DNA of 64,000 nucleotides, from assembly GCA_002346675.1 (NCBI GenBank), contig DEAI01000011.1, forward strand, positions 199,530 through 263,529, in the 5' to 3' direction. The position numbers were made by a program, and so were the translations under genes. Under the pieces are notes generated by a model that was not told where the DNA came from, did not search any database, and saw only the letters and a list, made by a program, of their open reading frames with translations. Shown here one piece after another: positions 53,713 to 62,826 of this stretch; position 1 is the stretch's first letter; each line of letters starts with the position of its first letter. The stretch comes from Fidelibacterota bacterium UBA2986 (GTDB taxonomy: Bacteria > Fidelibacterota > Marinisomatia > Marinisomatales > AB-629-J13).

Positions 53713-54735
53713 GTGACTGATACCTCTCTTACTGACCCTGCTCCACTAGAAGAAGAAATTGTAGTTGAAAAATCTCTTAGGCCGTCCCATTTTGACGAAT
53801 TTATCGGTCAAAAAGATATTGTTGGTAGCCTAAAGCTTTATATTGAGGCTGCGAACAAAAGAGAAGAAGCCTTGGACCATGTTTTATTATTTGGCCCTCC
53901 TGGGTTGGGGAAAACCACTCTCGCAAATATTATATCTCGAGAGTTGAATGTAAGTATTAAACAGACATCAGGTCCCGTTATGGAAAGAGCTGGAGATTTA
54001 GCTGGAATGTTAACTAACCTTCAAAAAAGGGATGTTTTTTTTATTGATGAGATCCATCGGTTGAACAGTGTAGTTGAAGAATATCTTTATTCCGCTATGG
54101 AAGACTATACTATTGATATCATGATAGACAAAGGTCCCAGCGCCAGAAGTGTACAGCTAAATATTGAAAACTTTACGTTAACCGGAGCTACAACACGCTT
54201 AGGAAATTTGACCTCCCCCTTGAGAGATAGATTTGGTATCATATTGAGGGTAGACTATTACGATTCCGAAGAGCTGTTTCATATTGTAAACCGTTCAGCA
54301 GAAATATTAGATATTAAAACTGACGATGAGGGGGCAATGGAAATTTCTAGTAGATCTAGAGGGACCCCCAGGGTTGCAAACAGAATTTTACGCCGTACAC
54401 GTGACTTTGCTGAAGTGAAAGCTAACGGTACTATAACTCAAGAGGTAGCAAGGGCCTCACTAGACGGTATGGGGATTGATGAAAACGGATTGGATAATAT
54501 GGACAGAAAAATTTTAGAGGCACTGGTAGATAAATTTAACGGAGGCCCCGTAGGGGTAAACTCACTTGCCGTTGCCATAAGCGAAGACTCCACTACCGTT
54601 GAGGATGTATATGAGCCCTTTTTAATTAAAGAGGGCTATCTTCAGCGGACATCTAGAGGTAGAATTGCACAGAAAAAAGCGTTTCAGCTTTTAGGACTTA
54701 ACCATAAATATCAACAAGGACTTTTTAATGATTGA
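53713..54735 (+). CDS. ruvB: RuvB, Holliday junction branch-migration helicase
   Basis: AAA+ motor that drives RuvA-bound Holliday junctions. The 340 residues have Walker A GPPGLGKTT (61-69), DEIHRL and the sensor segment GATTRLGNLTSPLRDRFG. The C-terminal winged-helix domain includes GGPVGVNSLAVAISED and QRTSRGRIA. The start is GTG at 53713. It overlaps queA by 8 nt. ruvA and ruvC are elsewhere. Confidence 0.97.
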   Translation: MTDTSLTDPAPLEEEIVVEKSLRPSHFDEFIGQKDIVGSLKLYIEAANKREEALDHVLLFGPPGLGKTTLANIISRELNVSIKQTSGPVMERAGDLAGMLTNLQKRDVFFIDEIHRLNSVVEEYLYSAMEDYTIDIMIDKGPSARSVQLNIENFTLTGATTRLGNLTSPLRDRFGIILRVDYYDSEELFHIVNRSAEILDIKTDDEGAMEISSRSRGTPRVANRILRRTRDFAEVKANGTITQEVARASLDGMGIDENGLDNMDRKILEALVDKFNGGPVGVNSLAVAISEDSTTVEDVYEPFLIKEGYLQRTSRGRIAQKKAFQLLGLNHKYQQGLFND

Positions 54736-55780
54736 AAAAAGAAAAAAATATAAACTGAGTGACTTTGACTTCCCTTTGCCAAAGAAGTTTATAGCCCAAC
54801 ACCCATCCTCCCGTAGAGACCTGGCGAAGCTTATTGTCGTACACAAAGATACCGGAAAGATAGAACACAAACTTTTCTATAATATTTCTGATTATATGAG
54901 TAAAAATGATTTAATTCTATTGAATAACACAAAGGTGTTTCCTGCCCGATTGTTTGCTATAAAAGATAAAACAGATGCACAGGTAGAAGTGTTTCTTTTA
55001 AGGGAGCTTGAAAATAATCTATGGGAAGCTATGGTGCGACCCGCAAGAAAAGTGAGGATTGGAAACAAGCTCGTATTCACACCAAAAATTCACTGTGATG
55101 TAATTGATAATACTATATCAGGTGGCAGAGTAATTCGCTTTGAACATGGTGACGAACCCATTTACGATGTAATAGAAAGAGTCGGAAACTCTCCCCTCCC
55201 ACCCTACATTAATAGACCCGCAGAAGCAAAAGATAAAGTTCGGTACCAGACAGTGTATGCTCAGGAGCGAGGGGCTGTAGCAGCTCCAACTGCAGGGCTT
55301 CATTTTACAAATAGTTTGTTAGGTAAATTAGAAAGAAAGGGAGTAAAGCATGATTTTGTTACACTTCATATTGGGCTAGGTACATTCCGGACCATTCAGG
55401 TGGAAGATCTAAATCGACACCAGATGGACTCAGAGTATTTTGAGGTTCCCCCTAAGACAGCTCTTTCTATAAACGAAACAAAGAAAAAACGCCGAAAAGT
55501 AATTGCAGTCGGAACTTCTTGTGTTAGGGCGCTGGAAACTGTTGCGGTATCTGGCTTTCAGGTTACACCTAAAAGAGGGTGGACAGATAAATTTATATAT
55601 CCTCCTTACAAGTTTAGAATGATTGATGGAATTATTACAAACCTCCATATGCCAAAGAGCACCCTTATTATGATGATTTCTGCGTTTGCAGACGTTGATT
55701 TAATTAAAAAGGCTTACAGGGAAGCAAAAAAGAAGGATTATAAATTTTTAAGTTATGGCGATGCCATGCTAGTTATATAG
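54728..55780 (+). CDS. queA: QueA, S-adenosylmethionine:tRNA ribosyltransferase-isomerase
   Basis: Makes epoxyqueuosine in tRNA by transferring the ribosyl moiety of SAM to preQ1. The 350 residues contain the family segments DFDFPLPKKFIAQHPSSRRD, NNTKVFPARLF, ERGAVAAPTAGLHFT and HIGLGTFRTI, plus the C-terminal NLHMPKSTLIMM and FLSYGDAMLV. The ATG lies within the last codons of ruvB, which indicates translational coupling. The pairing of ruvB with queA is common across bacteria. Confidence 0.97.
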   Translation: MIEKRKKYKLSDFDFPLPKKFIAQHPSSRRDLAKLIVVHKDTGKIEHKLFYNISDYMSKNDLILLNNTKVFPARLFAIKDKTDAQVEVFLLRELENNLWEAMVRPARKVRIGNKLVFTPKIHCDVIDNTISGGRVIRFEHGDEPIYDVIERVGNSPLPPYINRPAEAKDKVRYQTVYAQERGAVAAPTAGLHFTNSLLGKLERKGVKHDFVTLHIGLGTFRTIQVEDLNRHQMDSEYFEVPPKTALSINETKKKRRKVIAVGTSCVRALETVAVSGFQVTPKRGWTDKFIYPPYKFRMIDGIITNLHMPKSTLIMMISAFADVDLIKKAYREAKKKDYKFLSYGDAMLVI

Positions 55781-55792
55781 AGCTGTAAATTT

Positions 55793-56482
55793 ATGCCCAC
55801 AGCAGCAATCATACCTGCAGCGGGGTCCGGTCTTCGATTCGGAGAGCAAAAACAATTTAAATTACTAGGGAAAAAACCTCTTTTACTTCATTCTATTGAA
55901 CCATTTATTCGGTCTAATGAAATTCAAGAAATAGTGGTCGTTGTACCCTCCGAAATGGTGAAAGAGTCAAAGAGGATATTTTCCAATTATTTTGGAATCG
56001 GAATAAGGGTTGTTTCTGGAGGCGAACATCGCCAGATATCTGTATATAACGGATTAAAAGCAGTATCTAAAGATTGCAATCTGGTCTGTGTTCATGATGG
56101 AGCCAGGCCTTTTGTTACCGTCAAATTGATTGAGTCAACAATTCATGCAACCAAAAAATTTGATGGCGTTATAGCAGCGGTTAAGGCGACTGACACAGTA
56201 AAACAAAGTTCAAACAATACTGTTCAGGCTACATTAAATAGGGATATAGTTTGGCTTGCTCAGACACCGCAGGTGTTTGATAAAAACATGCTAAAAAAAG
56301 CACTATCATCTTTAAATGAAAAAAACGATTTAGAAACCGATGAGGCTATGACAATGGAAAAAATGGGTTACTCAATTGGAATTGTTGAAGGTAGCAGGTT
56401 TAATATAAAAATTACAACACAGGAAGATTGGGTGTTCGCAGAGGCTATCATAAACTCAAAACCTTTAAAAACGTTTCAATGA
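55793..56482 (+). CDS. ispD: IspD, 2-C-methylerythritol 4-phosphate cytidylyltransferase
   Basis: Third step of the MEP isoprenoid pathway. The 229 residues begin with the nucleotide-binding AAIIPAAGSGLRFGEQKQF and include VCVHDGARPFVT, AVKATDTVK and WLAQTPQVF. It starts 12 nt after queA. The stop overlaps the ispF ATG (ATGA), so ispD and ispF are separate but coupled, not fused as in some bacteria. Confidence 0.97.
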   Translation: MPTAAIIPAAGSGLRFGEQKQFKLLGKKPLLLHSIEPFIRSNEIQEIVVVVPSEMVKESKRIFSNYFGIGIRVVSGGEHRQISVYNGLKAVSKDCNLVCVHDGARPFVTVKLIESTIHATKKFDGVIAAVKATDTVKQSSNNTVQATLNRDIVWLAQTPQVFDKNMLKKALSSLNEKNDLETDEAMTMEKMGYSIGIVEGSRFNIKITTQEDWVFAEAIINSKPLKTFQ

Positions 56483-56970
56483 GTAACTCTGTCGGTATGC
56501 GAGTCGGAATAGGATACGACGCTCACCCACTGGTCAGAGAGAGATCTCTGATAGTTGGTGGTGTTGATATCCCTTCAGGTCTAGGTTCAGATGGACATTC
56601 AGATGGAGATGCATTAATTCACTCTATCGTGGATGCTCTTTTAGGTGCTGTGGGGCTCGGAGATATTGGAAGCTATTTCCCCAGTGATGACAACCAATGG
56701 AAAAATGTAGAAAGTAAACTATTTTTACAACATGCCACTATAAAGATAAAAAAAATAGGTTGGGAAATTGAAAACATAGATAGTGTGATTTTGCTTCAAA
56801 AACCTAAAATTGCACACCACATTCCCAGTATAAAAAGAGGTCTTTCTAAAATCATGAATATAAAAGAGTCACAGCTATCTATTAAGGCGACAACTACAGA
56901 TCGTTTAGGTTATATTGGCAAACAACAGGGCTGGGCTGCTCAGGCAGTTGCTTTAGTAAGAAAAATTTAA
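56479..56970 (+). CDS. ispF: IspF, 2-C-methyl-D-erythritol 2,4-cyclodiphosphate synthase
   Basis: Fifth MEP-pathway enzyme, a zinc-dependent homotrimer. The frame is open from 56428, but the ATG at 56479 (MSNSVGMRVGIGYDAHPL) is preferred: it overlaps the ispD stop and gives the usual ~163 residues. Zinc ligands include Asp14 and His16 in GYDAHPL. GSDGHSDGDALIHSIVDALLG and the C-terminal SIKATTTDRLGYIGKQQGWAAQAVAL are diagnostic. ispE follows 8 nt later. Confidence 0.97.
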   Translation: MSNSVGMRVGIGYDAHPLVRERSLIVGGVDIPSGLGSDGHSDGDALIHSIVDALLGAVGLGDIGSYFPSDDNQWKNVESKLFLQHATIKIKKIGWEIENIDSVILLQKPKIAHHIPSIKRGLSKIMNIKESQLSIKATTTDRLGYIGKQQGWAAQAVALVRKI

Positions 56971-56978
56971 AACAAACC

Positions 56979-57815
56979 TTGAAACTTAAATCTGGAGCAA
57001 AAATAAATATTGGTCTAAAGGTTTTGAACCGCAGGTCAGATGGCTATCATAATATTTTAACTGTATTTCAGGAACTGAACTTTGGGGATGATTTAGAAGT
57101 TGTAAAATCAGATAACGGGTGTGAATTTTCCTCTAATGTAAGCTGGCTTAAAAATGATAAATCTAATTTATGTGTAAGTGCATGGATAAAAATGAGGGAT
57201 AGTTTTTCAAAACTAAGGGGAGTGAAAATAAGGTTAAAAAAGAGGATACCTAAAGGCTCAGGCTTAGGAGGGGGGTCTTCTAATGCGGCAGGAGTTATTA
57301 AGTGCTTGAACTCAATTTTCAGCTTGAATATGACCCACAAAAAAATGGAGAACGTTGCAGCTGATTTGGGGGCAGATGTAGCATTTTTTATTCAAGGAGG
57401 GACACAAATAGGTAAAGGAATCGGGGAGGATTTAAAAACTCTTTCAAGCCCACCTTCCGGAACTGTTCTGTTGGTCTTCCCAAATATCCATATTAATACA
57501 GCCCAAGCTTTTGGCTTACTAAAAAACAAGTTGGAAGATATTAATGAATCCCCTAACTTCGCCAGCTTTTTTCAGGAAAATAGTTTTCCTGAAGAGATCT
57601 TTAAAAATGATTTTGAAAAAGTAATTTTTCCAGCATATCCAGAGATCGGTCGGATAAAAAAAACACTGATTGAATTAGGTGCTGTGTTTGCCGGTTTGTC
57701 GGGTAGTGGCTCGACTGTGTATGGAATATTTAATGATGTGTCTTCTGCGGTATCTGCAGAATCACAATTTAAATCAACCTACCATACAATAGTTACCTCT
57801 CCCGCAAACTCTTGA
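56979..57815 (+). CDS. ispE: IspE, 4-diphosphocytidyl-2-C-methyl-D-erythritol kinase
   Basis: Fourth MEP-pathway step, a GHMP kinase. The 278 residues include SGAKINIGLKVLNRRSDGYH at the start, the ATP loop PKGSGLGGGSSNAAG and the C-terminal AGLSGSGSTVYGIF. The start is TTG at 56979 with no clear ribosome-binding site, so it is probably translated at a lower level or by coupling. With ispD and ispF it completes a three-gene MEP cluster encoding three consecutive steps. Confidence 0.95.
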   Translation: MKLKSGAKINIGLKVLNRRSDGYHNILTVFQELNFGDDLEVVKSDNGCEFSSNVSWLKNDKSNLCVSAWIKMRDSFSKLRGVKIRLKKRIPKGSGLGGGSSNAAGVIKCLNSIFSLNMTHKKMENVAADLGADVAFFIQGGTQIGKGIGEDLKTLSSPPSGTVLLVFPNIHINTAQAFGLLKNKLEDINESPNFASFFQENSFPEEIFKNDFEKVIFPAYPEIGRIKKTLIELGAVFAGLSGSGSTVYGIFNDVSSAVSAESQFKSTYHTIVTSPANS

Positions 57816-57857
57816 TTTTATCAACTTTCTGGTTACTTAGGAAATAGTACTGGTTTT

Positions 57858-57928
57858 TGGGGCGTCGTCTAACGGCAGGACATCGGGTTTTGGTCCCGAC
57901 AGTCGGGGTTCGAGTCCCTGCGCCCCAG
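57858..57928 (+). tRNA. tRNA-Gln (anticodon UUG)
   Basis: Acceptor TGGGGCG (57858-57864) pairs with CGCCCCA (57921-57927), followed by discriminator G at 57928. The anticodon stem TCGGG/CCCGA closes the loop TTTTGGT, giving anticodon TTG. The T arm contains GGTTCGAGTCC. The genome does not encode a full 3' CCA, since the discriminator is followed by CAG. It lies between ispE and prs, probably inside the same transcription unit. Confidence 0.97.
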
Positions 57929-57969
57929 CAGATTATTAATGACGAATCAACTAAAAAAATAAAAATTGC

Positions 57970-58923
57970 ATGAATTCAAATACTAACAGTTTGAAAATTT
58001 TTTCTGGCAGAAGTAATGTTCAGCTAGCAAAAAGGATTGCACAGAATCTTGGGGTTCCCTTAGGTGAAATTTCCATTAGGAGTTTTGCTGATGGTGAACT
58101 TTGGGTAAAGTACGAAGAAAACATCAGGGGTAAGGATGTTTTTATTGTTCAATCGACGAACAGCCCGGCTGAAAATATAATTGAATTGATTTTAATGTTA
58201 GATGCTGCTGTCCGCGCCTCTGCAAAGAGAGTTACAGCTGTAGTGCCTTATTTTGGATATGCTAGGCAGGACAGAAAAGACACCCCACGAGTTCCTATTT
58301 CTTCTCGAGTTATGGTTGATTTATTTTCAACAACTGGTGCAGATCGGATTATAAGTATGGACTTACACTCCACCCAAATTCAGGGTTTTGCATCTATTCC
58401 GTTTGACCATTTATATAGCAGAATAGTTTTGCTAGATGAAATCAAAGGACGATATAAAGACCCGGATAACACAGTGGTTCTTTCACCAGATGTAGGCTCG
58501 GTTCCTATAAGCCAGGCATATGCAAAGAGATTGGGCATGCACTTTGCACTTATTGATAAAAGAAGATACTCGCCGAACAAAGCGGAAGTGATGCATCTTA
58601 TTGGTAACCTTGAGGGAAAAGATGTGTTGATTGTCGATGATATGATTGATACAGCGGGTACTACTGTAAATGCCGCTGAAGCTGCCCTAAAGCATGGTGC
58701 GAGATCAGTCTCTTCGGTTGCAACCCATGCGGTTCTGTCTGACCCTGCGATTGATCGATTAAAAAACTCAAAAATAGATCATATTTTATTTACAGACACA
58801 ATATATATTTCAAATGAAAGAAAACTGCCAAACATTGACTTTGTATCTGTGGCAGGTATTTTTGGAGAAGCAATAAAACGGATCCACAAAGGTGAATCTG
58901 TAAGCGCGCTTTTTGATTTTTAA
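57970..58923 (+). CDS. prs: Prs, ribose-phosphate pyrophosphokinase
   Basis: Makes PRPP from ribose 5-phosphate and ATP for nucleotide, histidine and tryptophan synthesis. The 317 residues contain SFADGELWVKYEENIRGKDVF, PYFGYARQDRKD and the PRPP-binding loop VLIVDDMIDTAGT. It is followed 13 nt later by rplY with a good ribosome-binding site. The prs-rplY-pth order is widely conserved in bacteria. Confidence 0.98.
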   Translation: MNSNTNSLKIFSGRSNVQLAKRIAQNLGVPLGEISIRSFADGELWVKYEENIRGKDVFIVQSTNSPAENIIELILMLDAAVRASAKRVTAVVPYFGYARQDRKDTPRVPISSRVMVDLFSTTGADRIISMDLHSTQIQGFASIPFDHLYSRIVLLDEIKGRYKDPDNTVVLSPDVGSVPISQAYAKRLGMHFALIDKRRYSPNKAEVMHLIGNLEGKDVLIVDDMIDTAGTTVNAAEAALKHGARSVSSVATHAVLSDPAIDRLKNSKIDHILFTDTIYISNERKLPNIDFVSVAGIFGEAIKRIHKGESVSALFDF

Positions 58924-58936
58924 AAGGAGATAGAAA

Positions 58937-59596
58937 ATGGCACAACAATATGAACAATTAAATATTGCGGATAGGACCGAGACGGGTGGTCGTTCAGCAC
59001 GCTCTATAAGAAACAGCGGGCTGATTCCAGTAAATTATTATTACAAAGGGGAAGAAAATATAAACCTTACTGTAATTCAAAATGAATTTTTGAAATCTAT
59101 GAGATCGGGACATCGTATTTTTAAGGTTGATTTAAAGGGCAGCACCCAGTACGTGATGGTAAAAGAGATTCAATATCATCCAGTTACAGATGACGTTATT
59201 CATATTGATTTGATGAGAGTACGTAGAGACGAAAAAATGACCATTTCAGTTTCTCTAGAATTGATTGGATCATCTGTAGGTGTGAAAGAGGGCGGTGTGA
59301 TGATGCAGAATTTGACATCAATTGAAATCAGCTGTCTCCCTGCAGATGTGCCTGAAAATATTACCGTAGATATTTCAGATTTGGAGTTGAATGCCAACCT
59401 AAATGTAGAAGATTTGGAAATTCCAGAAGAATTAGAGGTACTAACCAGCGGTGATATTTCTGTGGTGAGCTGTCAGCCTCCAAAAGAAGAAGTTGAAGAA
59501 GAGCCAGAAGAAGAACTTGAACTAGAAGAAGGAGAAGCACCTGAAGAAGAAGATGGTAAAGATGAATCTGAAGAGGAAAAATCTAAGGAGTCATGA
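58937..59596 (+). CDS. rplY: 50S ribosomal protein L25/CTC with acidic tail
   Basis: Binds 5S rRNA. The long (CTC/TL5) form: an N-terminal L25 domain (about 5-92) with DRTETGGRSARSIRNSGLIPV and a C-terminal beta domain (about 100-178) with VSLELIGSSVGVKEGGV and SCLPADVPENITVDIS. An extension of about 40 residues after 178 is nearly all Glu, Asp, Ser and Lys. A perfect AAGGAG ribosome-binding site precedes the ATG. pth overlaps its stop by 4 nt. Confidence 0.95.
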   Translation: MAQQYEQLNIADRTETGGRSARSIRNSGLIPVNYYYKGEENINLTVIQNEFLKSMRSGHRIFKVDLKGSTQYVMVKEIQYHPVTDDVIHIDLMRVRRDEKMTISVSLELIGSSVGVKEGGVMMQNLTSIEISCLPADVPENITVDISDLELNANLNVEDLEIPEELEVLTSGDISVVSCQPPKEEVEEEPEEELELEEGEAPEEEDGKDESEEEKSKES

Positions 59597-60147
59597 TCGT
59601 ATTTCTAGGTCTTGGAAATCCTGGAGACAGATATGCAAACACAAAACACAACGCTGGATTTTGGGTGATCAATGAATTGGCACGAAGGTGGAAGGTCAGC
59701 TTTAAACCAGGTAAGGGTGACTATGTTTTTTCGCAGAAAAAAAACGGGAGAGTACTATTGGTAAAACCGGTAACCGGAATGAATGCCAGCGGAGCTGTTG
59801 TAAAAACTGTCTGTCTCGAATGGAATATTGCTTTGAGTGATTTGTTTGTAATAGTTGATGATGTGGATCTGCCCCTAGGAAAAGTTCGGATTCGTCCAAA
59901 AGGTGGTGACGGATGCCACAGGGGGTTAGAGTCCATAATATATCACTTAGGAAACACTCACTTTGCACGGCTTAGATTTGGAGTTGCTGCAGGAGACCAC
60001 AAAAGGCCCGCAGAAAAATATGTACTGAAACCGTTTAAGAAAAATGATCAACCACTAGCTGATGAAATAATCCAATTAACAGCAGACGCTGCGGAGTCCA
60101 TCTTGTATAACGGTCTGGACAAAACGATGAACAAGTTTAATTCATAA
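59593..60147 (+). CDS. pth: Pth, peptidyl-tRNA hydrolase
   Basis: Releases peptides from drop-off peptidyl-tRNA. The 184 residues have the catalytic His19 in NTKHNAGFW, VKPVTGMNASG, and DDVDLPLGKVRIRPKGGDG. The usual GGHNG loop reads GCHRG here. The N-to-R change occurs in other lineages as I recall; the Gly-to-Cys change looks less common. The ATG is embedded in the end of rplY. The membrane pyrophosphatase gene starts 15 nt downstream. Confidence 0.96.
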   Translation: MIVFLGLGNPGDRYANTKHNAGFWVINELARRWKVSFKPGKGDYVFSQKKNGRVLLVKPVTGMNASGAVVKTVCLEWNIALSDLFVIVDDVDLPLGKVRIRPKGGDGCHRGLESIIYHLGNTHFARLRFGVAAGDHKRPAEKYVLKPFKKNDQPLADEIIQLTADAAESILYNGLDKTMNKFNS

Positions 60148-60162
60148 AGGAATATAAATATA

Positions 60163-62310
60163 ATGGAATCGAATCTGATGATGTATGTAAACCTTGCTTT
60201 TGGAGCAGGTGTTTTAGCGTTGATTTTTTCGGCATGGAAGACAAGCTGGATTGTCAAGCAGGATGAAGGTACAGATAAAATGAAAATAATTGGCGCAAAT
60301 ATAGCAGAAGGAGCTATGGCATTCTTAAAAGCAGAATATAGGGTTTTAACAATTTTTGTTGTTTTAGTTGCGGGATTACTTGCCTATGCAAACGCAGGAA
60401 GCTCTGTATCTAGCTCACTAACAGCGGTCTCGTTTATTACAGGGGCACTCTGTTCAGGTTTAGCAGGGTTTTTAGGTATGCGGGTTGCAACAAAAGCAAA
60501 CAATCGCACTACAAATGCTGCGAGAACCGGACTAGCCCCCGCGCTTCATGTTGCATTTACAGGCGGTTCTGTTATGGGACTTTCGGTCGTTGGACTTGGT
60601 GTTTTAGGGCTCACTGGTTTGTTTATTATTTATATGAACCAAGGCTGGGTTATTGGAAAAATATTAAATGTAATTTCGGGTTTTTCATTGGGAGCCTCTT
60701 CTATTGCACTGTTCGCACGTGTGGGTGGAGGAATTTATACAAAAGCAGCTGATGTTGGAGCAGATTTAGTAGGAAAGGTTGAGGCGGGGATTCCTGAAGA
60801 TCACCCTTTAAATCCTGCAACAATTGCAGACAATGTTGGGGATAATGTGGGTGATGTGGCCGGGATGGGTGCTGACCTGTTCGAATCATATGTAGGATCT
60901 ATTGTTGGTTCTATGGTTCTTGGAGCAAGTATTTTGGCAGCAGGGGTATTTGATCTTAGTTTTGTTATTCTGCCACTATTAATTGCTGGGTCTGGAATAA
61001 TTGTTTCTATAATAGGAACGTTTATGGTTTCAGTTAAGGAGGGTGGAAATCCACAAAAAGCATTGAACATAGGTGAGTTTGGATCTTCAGCTATTATGAT
61101 TGGGGTTATGTATTTATTAATTACCAACCTCCTTCCAAGCTCTTTTGAACTAAACGGAGTAAATTATTCTAACATGGGGGTGTTTTGGGCGTCTACAATT
61201 GGCCTTGCCGCTGGATTAGGAATTGGAATGATCACGGAACACTACACAGGAACAAACACAGCTCCTACTACCTCAATTGTACGCCAGTCACTAACCGGCC
61301 CAGCGACGAATATTATTGCTGGACTAGGCGTTGGAATGCAATCTACTACCTTTCCTGTTTTAATTATTGCCACAGGAATTGTGGGCGCACACCATTTTGC
61401 TGGACTGTATGGAATTGCTGTAGCAGCTTTGGGTATGCTGGCAAATACAGGAATACAGTTGGCTGTAGATGCTTATGGCCCAATTTCTGATAATGCAGGA
61501 GGTATTGCCGAAATGGCTGAGCTGCCCAATGAGGTGCGTGACCGTACGGATAAACTCGATGCCGTTGGGAATACCACAGCGGCAATTGGTAAGGGCTTTG
61601 CAATTGGTTCCGCTGCGTTAACCACACTAGCTCTTTTTGCCGCCTATATGGTTCAAACAGGAATCACAAAAATTGACATTGCAAATCCCATGGTAATGGC
61701 AGGATTATTTGTTGGAGGAATGCTTCCTTTTCTATTTTCTTCTTTAGCAATGAATGCAGTAGGTAGAGCTGCTATGTCAATGATTGAAGAGGTGCGTCGA
61801 CAATTTAAAAATATTCCCGAACTCTCTGCAGCTCTTTCGGTTATGAAAAAATATGGAGAAGATGATGAATGGTCAAAGGAGGACAGAAAAATCTTTGAAG
61901 AAGCCGATGGAAAGGCCGAATATGGTAAATGTGTAGAAATTTCTACACAATCCGCTATAAAAGAGATGGTTATTCCGGGTCTATTAGCTATACTAACTCC
62001 GGTTTTTGTGGGTTTTGTTTTTAAAGCTGAAGCTCTCGGTGGATTGCTTGCTGGTGTAACTGTTTCTGGTGTATTGATGGCAATATTTCAATCAAACGCA
62101 GGGGGTGCTTGGGATAACGCAAAAAAAATGATAGAAGAGAAAATAGAGTTAGATGGAAAAACATATGGAAAAGGGTCTGAAGCCCATAAGGCTGCCGTTG
62201 TTGGTGACACAGTTGGTGATCCCTTTAAAGATACTTCCGGCCCATCTTTAAATATTTTAATTAAACTAATGTCTGTTGTGTCTCTGGTCATTGCACCACT
62301 GATTAAATAG
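60163..62310 (+). CDS. hppA: Membrane-bound ion-translocating pyrophosphatase, K+-dependent type
   Basis: Couples PPi hydrolysis to pumping of H+ or Na+. The 715 residues contain about 16 hydrophobic helices. The catalytic loop has GADLVGKVEAGIPEDHPLNP and NVGDNVGDVAGMGADLFESY; AYGPISDNAGGIAEM and GDTVGDPFKDTSGPSLNIL are also present. Ala473 in GNTTAAIGKGF stands where K+-independent enzymes have lysine, which predicts K+ dependence. H+ versus Na+ transport is not resolved. It is inserted between pth and rpsF in an otherwise translation-related run. Confidence 0.96.
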   Translation: MESNLMMYVNLAFGAGVLALIFSAWKTSWIVKQDEGTDKMKIIGANIAEGAMAFLKAEYRVLTIFVVLVAGLLAYANAGSSVSSSLTAVSFITGALCSGLAGFLGMRVATKANNRTTNAARTGLAPALHVAFTGGSVMGLSVVGLGVLGLTGLFIIYMNQGWVIGKILNVISGFSLGASSIALFARVGGGIYTKAADVGADLVGKVEAGIPEDHPLNPATIADNVGDNVGDVAGMGADLFESYVGSIVGSMVLGASILAAGVFDLSFVILPLLIAGSGIIVSIIGTFMVSVKEGGNPQKALNIGEFGSSAIMIGVMYLLITNLLPSSFELNGVNYSNMGVFWASTIGLAAGLGIGMITEHYTGTNTAPTTSIVRQSLTGPATNIIAGLGVGMQSTTFPVLIIATGIVGAHHFAGLYGIAVAALGMLANTGIQLAVDAYGPISDNAGGIAEMAELPNEVRDRTDKLDAVGNTTAAIGKGFAIGSAALTTLALFAAYMVQTGITKIDIANPMVMAGLFVGGMLPFLFSSLAMNAVGRAAMSMIEEVRRQFKNIPELSAALSVMKKYGEDDEWSKEDRKIFEEADGKAEYGKCVEISTQSAIKEMVIPGLLAILTPVFVGFVFKAEALGGLLAGVTVSGVLMAIFQSNAGGAWDNAKKMIEEKIELDGKTYGKGSEAHKAAVVGDTVGDPFKDTSGPSLNILIKLMSVVSLVIAPLIK

Positions 62311-62319
62311 GAGAAAAAA

Positions 62320-62817
62320 ATGAGATTTTATGAAACTTTGTATATTGTAAATCCTAACTTAGAAAAAGACCAGTTGGGAAAAATTATGGATGCTGTAAAT
62401 GAAGAGTTTAAAAAGAATAAGGGGGCCGTTATAAACCATTATGTGTGGGGTAAAAAGCGACTAGCCCACCCTATCCAAAAGCACAGATATGGAAATTATA
62501 TTTTGGCACACTTCAGCAGTAAAGAAATACAATTTCTTTTAGATTTTGGAATGTATTTAAAACTGAATACAGCTATCCTTAGATATCAAACTGTACGATT
62601 GGATGAGGAACCAGATGTGGTGGAAGTTAATGAACTTGAAGAAGAAAACGAAACTCTTGAATCAAAAGAAGGCTCAAAGGAAGACGCTGGGAATAAAGAA
62701 GAGTCTTTGGTGATGGAAGCCAGTTCCTCGAGTGAAGAAGACAAAGAAGAAACCGATAGTCCTTCTGGAGAAAAGGAAAGTGAAACATCAGAATCAGAAA
62801 ACAAATCAAAAGAGTAG
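62320..62817 (+). CDS. rpsF: 30S ribosomal protein S6 with long acidic tail
   Basis: Binds S18 in the platform of the small subunit. Residues 1-95 are a normal S6 (FYETLYIVNPN, HYVWGKKRLAHPIQKHRYGNY). After about residue 98 comes a ~65-residue low-complexity tail rich in Glu and Ser, longer than the variable Glu tail of E. coli S6. A GGAG ribosome-binding site precedes the ATG. rpsR and rplI follow, with no ssb between them. Confidence 0.96.
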   Translation: MRFYETLYIVNPNLEKDQLGKIMDAVNEEFKKNKGAVINHYVWGKKRLAHPIQKHRYGNYILAHFSSKEIQFLLDFGMYLKLNTAILRYQTVRLDEEPDVVEVNELEEENETLESKEGSKEDAGNKEESLVMEASSSSEEDKEETDSPSGEKESETSESENKSKE

Positions 62818-62826
62818 AGAAAAATC

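Noticed and set aside
59490..59590. GAAGAA-rich stretch as a tandem repeat element
   Set aside because: It is the coding sequence of the L25 acidic tail, and codon choice varies between GAA, GAG and GAT.
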